A DNA stretch of 6,008 bases from Phycisphaerae bacterium (GTDB taxonomy: Bacteria > Planctomycetota > Phycisphaerae > Sedimentisphaerales > SG8-4), in NCBI GenBank assembly GCA_030614945.1, contig JAUXAH010000120.1:1-6008 (forward strand), given 5' to 3'. A program made the translations under genes and the position numbers. This document shows, piece by piece, positions 1 to 4,828 of the stretch. A model generated the notes under the pieces. It had not been told where the DNA came from and searched no databases. It saw nothing but the letters and a program-made list of their open reading frames with translations. Every line of letters begins with the position of its first letter. The stretch's first letter is position 1.

Positions 1-518
1 TCTCTCCAGACAACAAGGATGTTGTGCTTTTCCCCGAAAGACTCGAAGGGAAGTATTATGCTCTGCACAGGCCCGTTTCTCCTTTATTTGGAAAGCAGGA
101 TGTCTGGATTGCAGAATCGCCGGACCTGTGCTGTTGGGGAAACCATCGCTATCTAATGGGACCTCGCCCAGCCTACTGGGACGAGATTAAGATAGGCGCC
201 AGTGCCGTACCTTTCAAGATTGAGCAAGGCTGGCTGGAGATTTATCACGGAGTGGACCGGGACAATCGCTACTGCCTCGGAGCGGTGCTTCTGGATGCCG
301 GGCAGCCGTGGAAGGTTATCGCAAGGGCAGATAAGCCGATTCTTGAGCCGCAGACCGATTATGAAATTGAAGGTTTCTTTGGAAATGTGGTGTTTACCTG
401 CGGCCTGCTCTGCGAGGATGATAAACTTAAGATTTATTACGGCGTCGCCGATACCGCTATTTGCTGCGCGGAGCTGCCGCTGGAAGAGGTCATTGAGAGC
501 TTAACGAATCCTGAATAA
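1..518 (+). CDS. GH130 family beta-mannoside phosphorylase-like enzyme, C-terminal part (5' truncated)
   Basis: The open frame enters from the left edge (first full codon at base 3) and ends at TAA 516-518, leaving about 172 residues. It reads DNKDVVLFPERLEGKYYALHRP, then WIAESPDL, then WDEIKIGASAVPFKIEQGW followed by LEIYHGV (about 177-254), NVVFTCG (384-404) and IYYGVADT (432-455). This is the ordered motif series of the C-terminal half of the GH130 five-bladed beta-propeller. Known GH130 enzymes phosphorolyse or hydrolyse beta-1,2- or beta-1,4-linked mannosides. The general-acid Asp and the N-terminal blades lie upstream of the window, so the exact specificity cannot be assigned. I see no signal peptide because the N terminus is missing; most family members are cytoplasmic. 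The GTG at base 24 is internal, not the start. Family assignment is firm; substrate is unknown. Confidence 0.87.
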   Translation, partial: SPDNKDVVLFPERLEGKYYALHRPVSPLFGKQDVWIAESPDLCCWGNHRYLMGPRPAYWDEIKIGASAVPFKIEQGWLEIYHGVDRDNRYCLGAVLLDAGQPWKVIARADKPILEPQTDYEIEGFFGNVVFTCGLLCEDDKLKIYYGVADTAICCAELPLEEVIESLTNPE

Positions 519-574
519 TGAACAAGGAATTTCGAATTTCGGAGTTCGTATTCGATATTCGATTTACGATAGAA
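512..574 (+). repeat. Degenerate heptamer tandem array starting on the GH130 stop codon
   Basis: Read in steps of seven from base 512, the sequence runs TGAATAA, TGAACAA, GGAATTT, CGAATTT, CGGAGTT, CGTATTC, GATATTC, GATTTAC, GATAGAA. It contains two exact tandem 7-mers: GAATTTC at 527-540 and ATTCGAT at 550-563. The first unit contains the GH130 stop codon. The ATG at 518-520 is a by-product of this array, so I do not take it as the start of the next gene. ATTCGATATTCG (550-561) is the reverse complement of CGAATATCGAAT in the second array near 5819. Confidence 0.5.
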
Positions 575-580
575 ACTGTC

Positions 581-609
581 TTGCCATTTACGAGGATTTT
601 TAGTATTAT
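581..609 (+). promoter_or_regulatory. Sigma70-like promoter for the LtaS-like membrane protein gene
   Basis: TTGCCA (581-586) and TATTAT (604-609) each match the sigma70 consensus at five of six positions and are separated by 17 bases, the preferred spacing. Transcription would begin near 615-617. That is downstream of the ATG at 518 and just before the ATG at 620, so it argues that the next gene starts at 620 or later. Overlapping alternative -10 strings (TATAGT 607-612, TATTAT 614-619) lack a partner -35 element. Confidence 0.5.
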
Positions 610-619
610 AGTGTATTAT

Positions 620-2647
620 ATGGGTATCGAGGGTTCACAATCCGGCTCTAAAATGAATAGGGTTTTGTCTATTCGCCGCTGGGCTGCTATTTTGCGGGTT
701 ATAGCAAAATGTGGCCGGCGATTGTATGGCCTTTTAGCCCGGCGGGCTTACAGCGTCATTATGTTCGCTGCGTTATTTTGCACGCTGGCGGTAAAGCTCT
801 TTCATTCCTGGCGTACAGGGGTGGTCAATGAATACTTTGACTGGATTCTTGCCGATATCTCTTTCCTGCTGATAATCGAAGTTATTCTGGCATTGGTCTG
901 TTTTCGCTGGCCTCGGAAGCTGGTTGTCCGAGCAGCTACTCTTGTTGCTGCTGTCGTATGCACCTGGTCGGTTATGAACGCCGGCTTGATAATAAGAAAA
1001 GGAATGCAAATCTTACCCACGAGCATTTTGCCGTTATGTCGCCACCCGCTGAATGCATTTCCAATAATTGGGATTAATCTCGTAAAAATGCCGGCTGCAG
1101 CCGTAATTTTACTCGGCCCCAGTGCTGTTGCCCTTACCTTCTTCTTTTTTGTTATGGCAAAGCCGCCGCTGCCGGGTTACAACCGCAAACGCTTTATAAA
1201 CAGAGTTATTATTTCTGTTTTTTTTGTGGTTGCTGCTGTTCTGCTTCGCGGCCCAGTGGCCAGGCGCGGCTCAGAACAAATAGCTTCCGCGGGGCTGCGT
1301 TACAATTGCCAGTTAAGGGCTTTAACAGATTTTCTTTTGCCTGGTTCCGGCCGGCTGGCCAGAGCCGATTTCACCAACGCCAAACGAAAGATACCCACCT
1401 TTGACCAGATACAGATTGCGCTGTCGCCGGAACCGCAGCGGATAAACCACAATGTGGTTGTAGTTGTCCTTGAAGGTGTTCAATACAATTACACAACACT
1501 GGCAGATAAAGAGACTAACCTTACGCCGTATCTTGCGACTCTGGCCGGGCAGGGTGTTGAATTTACAAATACTCGCTCGACACTGACCCATACCACAAAG
1601 GTGTTGTTTGCGTTTTTGACCGGCCGATATCCTTCGGTCTGCCAGGATCTTGCCGAGGCGGTCCCTGCCGTAAAGCCCTATGCCAGTATTGCGACGGTTC
1701 TTAGCGGTCAGTTGAATTTTAGGACCGCATTTTTTCAATCGGCCAAGGGTAATTTTGAGTCACGACCCAGTTTGGTCTATAATCTCGGCTTCGACAAATT
1801 CTGGGCAAGAGAGGATTTGGGCGACCCTAATGCCTTTATCGGCTACCTTGGCTGTGATGAGTTTTCAATGTTAAAACCGATTGCCGAATGGATAAAGGCC
1901 GGCGAAAAGCCCTTTTTCCTGACGGTTCTTTGCTCGGTTACCCACGACCCGTATGAGGTTCCGGATTGGTTTGGCGAGCCGGCCAGAGAGCCGGTGGAGC
2001 GTTATCGACAGACGATTTCTTACACGGATAAATTCTTAGCTGCGCTGGACGCTGAGCTTGCTAAGCTAAATCTTACAGACAAAACCATTCTTTGCGTTAT
2101 CGGCGACCACGGGGAAGCATTTGGCGAGCACGGCCTGCACGGCCACGAGCGAATAGCTTTTGAAGAGCTCCTGCACGTACCCTTTTGTTTGCGGGTCCCG
2201 TCTTTGGTTGAGCCGGCAACCAGGGTTACAGAGCCGGTCAGCTCTATTGATTTGGCCCCGACACTGCTGGCTCTGTTGGGCTTTGATACGGAGGCCGCTA
2301 ACTTTGACGGCGTTAATGCGCTGGGGCACATACCGGCTGACCGCAAGGTGTATTTCTCCGGGTGGCTGTGGCAAAGCCCTTCGGGTTTTGTCAAAGGTAG
2401 TCATAAATTTGTGTACAATCCCGCAAACGAAAGGGTCTTTGTATATGATTTGAGCACTGACCCGGATGAGCTGGCCAGGATGGAGCTGCCGGAGGAGCAG
2501 GAGCGTAAAATTACCGATGAGGTTATTAGCTGGCGGAAAAACAGCATTTTTCGGCTCGACCAGGTGCGAACCGGCGAAAAAGTAGTTTTCGGCCGCTGGC
2601 TTTGCGATTGGCGCAACCGGGTTTCCTGGGCAAAATACAGGAAATAG
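620..2647 (+). CDS. Multi-pass membrane protein with LtaS-like alkaline phosphatase/sulfatase-superfamily domain
   Basis: A 675-residue protein from ATG 620. About five hydrophobic helices lie near residues 44-61, 77-95, 103-125, 158-179 and 195-211, followed by a catalytic domain from about residue 275 that should face the periplasm. Metal-site motifs are visible: VVVVLEGV with E285, HTTK at 324-327 with T325 as likely nucleophile, and GDHGEAFGEHGLHGH with D496, H497 and later His residues. There is no C/S-x-P-x-R formylglycine motif, so this is probably not a true sulfatase. Five helices plus an HT(S/T)K-type domain resembles LtaS and phosphoethanolamine transferases, which move phospho-head groups onto envelope polymers; the substrate here is unknown. 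The frame is open back to ATG 518, but residues from there are encoded by the heptamer array and lie upstream of the promoter. ATG 653 (664 residues) is the other plausible start. None of the starts has a Shine-Dalgarno sequence. Confidence 0.82.
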   Translation: MGIEGSQSGSKMNRVLSIRRWAAILRVIAKCGRRLYGLLARRAYSVIMFAALFCTLAVKLFHSWRTGVVNEYFDWILADISFLLIIEVILALVCFRWPRKLVVRAATLVAAVVCTWSVMNAGLIIRKGMQILPTSILPLCRHPLNAFPIIGINLVKMPAAAVILLGPSAVALTFFFFVMAKPPLPGYNRKRFINRVIISVFFVVAAVLLRGPVARRGSEQIASAGLRYNCQLRALTDFLLPGSGRLARADFTNAKRKIPTFDQIQIALSPEPQRINHNVVVVVLEGVQYNYTTLADKETNLTPYLATLAGQGVEFTNTRSTLTHTTKVLFAFLTGRYPSVCQDLAEAVPAVKPYASIATVLSGQLNFRTAFFQSAKGNFESRPSLVYNLGFDKFWAREDLGDPNAFIGYLGCDEFSMLKPIAEWIKAGEKPFFLTVLCSVTHDPYEVPDWFGEPAREPVERYRQTISYTDKFLAALDAELAKLNLTDKTILCVIGDHGEAFGEHGLHGHERIAFEELLHVPFCLRVPSLVEPATRVTEPVSSIDLAPTLLALLGFDTEAANFDGVNALGHIPADRKVYFSGWLWQSPSGFVKGSHKFVYNPANERVFVYDLSTDPDELARMELPEEQERKITDEVISWRKNSIFRLDQVRTGEKVVFGRWLCDWRNRVSWAKYRK

Positions 2648-2663
2648 CGTTTTTGCTATTTTT
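2642..2663 (+). terminator. Weak AT-rich hairpin with T run at the end of the membrane protein gene
   Basis: AAATAGC (2642-2648) pairs with GCTATTT (2655-2661) around a six-base loop, and the run of five T residues ends at 2663. The 5' arm overlaps the TAG stop codon (2645-2647). Only two of the seven pairs are G-C, so termination may be partial. Confidence 0.35.
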
Positions 2664-3087
2664 GTTGTTCATTTTGTTCGCAGTTATGTTGTTTTTTGTA
2701 AACATCAGGCGAATCCCTCTATCCTCTAACACTTTACGAGCACTAAATATGTAAAAATGGGCTGGTTGGTACAGTCGGTGTTGATAAAAAGCAACGCGCT
2801 GTTAAAATGCGCTATCCGGCTGTTTCTGGAACTGAAACGGCATATACGAACGTAACTGTTTCTGATGTAAACTGTTAGGTGAAGCTTCAGGTGGTCTTTT
2901 GTCTTTATTTTTTGCTGCTGGCATATTTTTTGCGGAAAAGTTCTTATTCGCCTTTGAGGCGACGATATTGGGCGGAACATCCTAAAAATGATATAAGGAG
3001 GAGGAAGGGTCCGCCCTTTAGAGGATTTCAAAATCGGTGTTGCCGGGCTGAAAACACGGCAGAACTGGTTTTGTTAATAATATAGTG

Positions 3088-3126
3088 TGGGGTCGTGCCG
3101 GAGGAGGCACGACTCCATTTTTCTTT
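3088..3126 (+). terminator. Strong intrinsic terminator
   Basis: GTCGTGCC (3092-3099) pairs perfectly with GGCACGAC (3106-3113) around the loop GGAGGA. The stem extends outward to 3088/3117 with one G-U pair, giving 12 base pairs. TTTTTCTTT (3118-3126) follows directly. There is no matching A-tract on the other side, so it acts on + strand transcripts. The nearest upstream supported gene ends 440 bases away, which makes its client unclear. Confidence 0.85.
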
Positions 3127-3152
3127 GCGCAATATTTAGCTCTTAGCGCAAA
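3124..3152. repeat. Inverted repeat upstream of the thiE promoter
   Basis: TTTGCGC (3124-3130) and GCGCAAA (3146-3152) form a perfect 7-base inverted repeat with a 15-base spacer. The half-site centres are 22 bases apart, about two helical turns, so it could be an operator. It could also be a weak hairpin or chance. It lies about 72 bases upstream of the TATAAT. Confidence 0.25.
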
Positions 3153-3223
3153 AAGACCGCTACAAATTATCTTTCCCGATAGTTTTGGTTTAATTTTTGC
3201 TACTCAATAGCGATTTCAGGCCG

Positions 3224-3229
3224 TATAAT
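3224..3229 (+). promoter_or_regulatory. Perfect -10 element (TATAAT) just upstream of thiE
   Basis: TATAAT ends ten bases before the thiE ATG at 3240. At normal spacing transcription would start at about 3235-3237, leaving a leader of only a few bases. No good -35 hexamer is visible at 16-18 bases (TACTCA at 3201-3206 is poor) and there is no TG extension. No Shine-Dalgarno sequence precedes the ATG, which fits a leaderless mRNA. Confidence 0.5.
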
Positions 3230-3239
3230 CAGACTCGTT

Positions 3240-4289
3240 ATGGAGCGAGCGGTTTATAGAATTATCGATGCTAACTTCAATCGCGCCCGTGAGGCGATTC
3301 GCGTAGTAGAAGATTTTTGCAGATTTGCGCTGAATTCGGCTTCACTAACCGAGCGTGCAAAACAGCTTCGACACGAGCTTTCAGCCGCTATCGACAAACT
3401 CGACGCTGGCCGGCTTATCTCAAGCAGAGATACGCCTGGCGACGTCGGTATCGGCAAAACGGTCGAAAAGCAGCTTCAGCGCACAAACCTCAACGAATGT
3501 TTTACCGCCGGCTGCAAACGGCTGACCGAGGCGCTGCGGACGCTGGCTGAGATGATGCAAACGGTAAATCCGGCCGTCGCCGGGACAATCGAAAAGCTGC
3601 GATATGCCGCTTATACACTTGAAAAGGATATCGTTGTTTTCAGCGAGCCGGCCGAAAAATTCAAGCGCGTGGGATTGTATGTAATAATTAGCAGCAGCTT
3701 GCCGGCCGATGTCATTTCTTTGGCTTACCGCTGCGCGGCCGGTGGTGCCGATTGCATTCAACTGCGGGCAAAGGATGCCGACGACGATAAGCTTTTTGCT
3801 ATGGCTGTCGAGTTTGTGCAGATATGTAAGGCCGGCGATGTGTTGAGCATAATAAATGACCGGGCCGATATTGCGGTTGCCGCCGGTGCTGACGGCGTGC
3901 ATCTTGGCCAAAATGATTTACCAATCGAGCAGGCCCGCAAGCTCCAGTTGGCTCCATTGATTATCGGCAAGAGTACGCATTCGCTCGAGCAACTGCGTGT
4001 TGCCTGTGATGAGTACCCCAGTTATGTAAGCTTAGGGCCTGTCTTTGCCACGAAGATAAAGCCGAGCGCCGAGCCCGTCGGCCTTGACTATGTCAGGCAG
4101 GGGACAGAGAAACTCGCCGATACCGGTATCGGTAATGTTGCTATTGGCGGTATAACGCTGGACAATATCGACCAGGTTCTAAACGCCGGTGCCTCAACAA
4201 TTGCCGTCTGCTCTGCGGTAACCGAAACCCCCGACCCGGCAGTAGCCTGTCGAGCATTGAAGGAGAAAGTTGTTATTTTCAGCAAATAA
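3240..4289 (+). CDS. thiE: Thiamine-phosphate synthase with N-terminal ThiD2 domain (ThiD2-ThiE fusion)
   Basis: A 349-residue two-domain cytosolic protein. Residues 1 to about 135 match the ThiD2 family: YRIIDANFNRAREAIRVVEDFCRF at the start, RDTPGDVG (63-70), and a helical GCKRLTEALRTLAE segment. ThiD2 is proposed to supply the HMP-phosphate kinase step. Residues from about 142 form the ThiE TIM barrel, which joins HMP-PP and thiazole phosphate to give thiamine phosphate. Visible active-site motifs are QLRAKD (174-179), INDRADIA (205-212), DGVHLGQNDLP (218-228), GKSTHS (243-248), GPVFATKIKP (266-275) and AIGGIT (301-306), so the enzyme looks intact. It is longer than a usual ThiE of about 210 residues because of the extra domain. 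ATG 3240 is the only usable start in reach and begins right at the domain edge. The gene stands alone, with no other thi gene or TPP riboswitch in the window. Confidence 0.95.
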   Translation: MERAVYRIIDANFNRAREAIRVVEDFCRFALNSASLTERAKQLRHELSAAIDKLDAGRLISSRDTPGDVGIGKTVEKQLQRTNLNECFTAGCKRLTEALRTLAEMMQTVNPAVAGTIEKLRYAAYTLEKDIVVFSEPAEKFKRVGLYVIISSSLPADVISLAYRCAAGGADCIQLRAKDADDDKLFAMAVEFVQICKAGDVLSIINDRADIAVAAGADGVHLGQNDLPIEQARKLQLAPLIIGKSTHSLEQLRVACDEYPSYVSLGPVFATKIKPSAEPVGLDYVRQGTEKLADTGIGNVAIGGITLDNIDQVLNAGASTIAVCSAVTETPDPAVACRALKEKVVIFSK

Positions 4290-4312
4290 TTTTTAGCGTG
4301 ATATTTGTTTTT
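4283..4312 (+). terminator. Weak possible terminator after thiE
   Basis: CAAATA (4283-4288), overlapping the thiE stop codon, can pair with TATTTG (4302-4307) across a 13-base loop, and five T residues follow (4308-4312). The stem is short and AT-rich, so it is weak at best. Like the hairpin after the membrane protein gene, it overlaps the stop codon. Confidence 0.25.
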
Positions 4313-4343
4313 GTTTGCACTTTCAGGCGAGCTTTTCTGCGAA

Positions 4344-4352
4344 TTATCCACT
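4344..4352 (+). promoter_or_regulatory. Near-consensus DnaA box
   Basis: TTATCCACT differs from TTATCCACA only at the last base. It lies about 260 bases from the main cluster, so it may be an outlying box or chance. Confidence 0.3.
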
Positions 4353-4449
4353 AACAACGCAATTTTTCGACAAAATATTACAATTTTAGGGAATTTGAGT
4401 ATACGGTTAGTCCATAAATCTGCCGGTAGATATAGTTTTGGAACGCGAT

Positions 4450-4499
4450 TTGCGGGGGCAGATATAACTTCTTTATTCCAAACAACTTACGCCCCCCAA
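4450..4499. repeat. G/C-run inverted repeat, possible RNA hairpin
   Basis: GGGGGC (4454-4459) pairs with GCCCCC (4491-4496). Allowing one bulged C at 4453, TTG (4450-4452) pairs with CAA (4497-4499), giving nine pairs around a 31-base loop. G and C runs stand out in this AT-rich gap. It could be a structural element of an RNA or part of the DnaA locus; no T tract follows, so it is not a terminator. Confidence 0.3.
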
Positions 4500-4604
4500 T
4501 CTTTGATTTTGGATGGGTCGGGAAAGCGGCGGTAAAAGATTATATCAATTTCGGCCGGCATCTTTGGCATCACCGAAAGAAAGCTGTAAGAGGCGGAGGT
4601 TAAG

Positions 4605-4624
4605 TTATCAACAGGTTATCCACA
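4605..4624 (+). promoter_or_regulatory. Tandem DnaA boxes
   Basis: TTATCAACA (4605-4613, one mismatch) and TTATCCACA (4616-4624, exact consensus) are direct repeats separated by GG. Their starts are 11 bases apart, about one helical turn, so two DnaA molecules could bind side by side on the same face of the DNA. Confidence 0.6.
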
Positions 4625-4635
4625 ACGCCGAAATG

Positions 4636-4649
4636 CTTGCGAGCGCAAG
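4636..4649. repeat. Short palindrome between the DnaA boxes
   Basis: CTTGC (4636-4640) and GCAAG (4645-4649) flank GAGC, giving a 5-bp stem with a tetraloop, or a near-palindromic protein site CTTGCG-AG-CGCAAG. No T tract follows, so it is not an intrinsic terminator. Confidence 0.35.
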
Positions 4650-4687
4650 TTTGATTGCAAAAAAAACTCCGGGATTGTATAAGTCCT

Positions 4688-4708
4688 TGTGAATAAAAGT
4701 TATAGACA
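4688..4708. promoter_or_regulatory. Inverted DnaA box plus degenerate box
   Basis: TGTGAATAA (4688-4696) is TTATTCACA on the minus strand, an exact match to TTATNCACA. TTATAGACA (4700-4708) on the plus strand matches seven of nine bases. They sit between the tandem boxes and the A/T tract. TAGTAG follows at 4712-4717, reminiscent of a DnaA-trio, though two triplets alone are weak evidence. Confidence 0.5.
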
Positions 4709-4727
4709 AAATAGTAGCCGGATGAGG

Positions 4728-4750
4728 TATTTAATATTTTTGTTTTTTAA
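4728..4750. other. A/T tract, candidate DNA unwinding element
   Basis: Twenty-two of 23 bases are A or T (only G4742). The tract lies 20 bases beyond the last DnaA-like box, where an unwinding element would be expected if this is an origin. AT-rich upstream DNA of the following gene is the simple alternative. Confidence 0.35.
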
Positions 4751-4816
4751 GTTGTGCTAAAGCGGCGGGCAATTATACAGTACAGTAATACTCAATATTT
4801 GAATTATTTATTTGGC

Positions 4817-4821
4817 AAGGA
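4817..4821 (+). promoter_or_regulatory. Ribosome binding site that fixes the start of the pterin-binding methyltransferase gene
   Basis: AAGGA lies seven bases before ATG 4829. The frame is open back to a GTG at 4754, but that start has no Shine-Dalgarno and the extra 25 residues do not resemble the family, so 4829 is preferred. Confidence 0.65.
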
Positions 4822-4828
4822 CCATACA

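Larger units (their letters stand above)
2648..3239. other. Intergenic region of 592 bases without a convincing gene
   Basis: The first 50 bases are very T-rich. I see no tRNA, no TPP riboswitch signature (no CUGAGA core) and no known structured RNA. One + frame is open from 2747 to 3085 except for a single TAG at 2876-2878. It would encode about 43 residues without a usable start codon, then after the TAG a GTG-started 68-residue stretch with a hydrophobic segment (VVFCLYFLLLAYFL) that owes its composition to T-rich DNA. I do not recognise either part and cannot tell a decayed gene from noise. A purine-rich AAGGAGGAGG (2995-3004) resembles a ribosome binding site, but no ATG, GTG or TTG follows at suitable distance in a meaningful frame. 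The region holds the strong terminator at 3088-3126 and an inverted repeat at 3124-3152. Confidence 0.5.
4290..4828. other. Intergenic region with a DnaA-box cluster; candidate replication origin or DnaA-binding locus
   Basis: This 539-base gap has no recognisable gene. It holds two exact matches to the DnaA box TTATNCACA (4616-4624 on +, 4688-4696 on -) and three near-matches (4344-4352, 4605-4613, 4700-4708). A short palindrome (4636-4649), a TAGTAG (4712-4717) and a nearly pure A/T tract (4728-4750) complete the layout seen in many bacterial origins: boxes, then an unwinding element. dnaA and dnaN are not in the window, which weakens the oriC reading. A small frame at 4513-4692 (59 codons) resembles no family I know and I do not call it. 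Confidence 0.45.

Noticed and set aside
518..619. ATG at 518 as the start of the membrane protein gene, overlapping the GH130 stop as TAATG
   Set aside because: The bases belong to the heptamer array, a good promoter lies downstream at 581-609, and the extra residues are typical of translated repeat.
2726..3031. Minus-strand frame of 101 residues
   Set aside because: Composition is basic and serine-rich without motifs, no ribosome site is evident, and it runs against the strong + strand terminator context.
3127..3239. TPP riboswitch upstream of thiE
   Set aside because: No CUGAGA or other conserved TPP aptamer segments are present, and the likely leader is only a few bases long.
3420..3911. 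Minus-strand frame of 163 residues inside thiE
   Set aside because: It is antisense to a gene with all ThiE motifs intact; open antisense frames are expected from the codon bias.
4513..4692. Small + frame of 59 codons spanning the DnaA boxes
   Set aside because: No Shine-Dalgarno at a suitable distance, no recognised family, and it covers the DnaA-box sites, which explain the sequence better.
4752..4779. Promoter TTGTGC with TATACA before the methyltransferase gene
   Set aside because: The -35 matches only three of six positions and the -10 four of six, no better than expected in AT-rich DNA.
4754..4828. GTG at 4754 as the start of the methyltransferase gene
   Set aside because: No Shine-Dalgarno there, and the 25 added residues do not fit the family; AAGGA before ATG 4829 is better.
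4290..4828. Cobalamin riboswitch upstream of the corrinoid-type methyltransferase
   Set aside because: I could not find the conserved B12-box segments in this gap.
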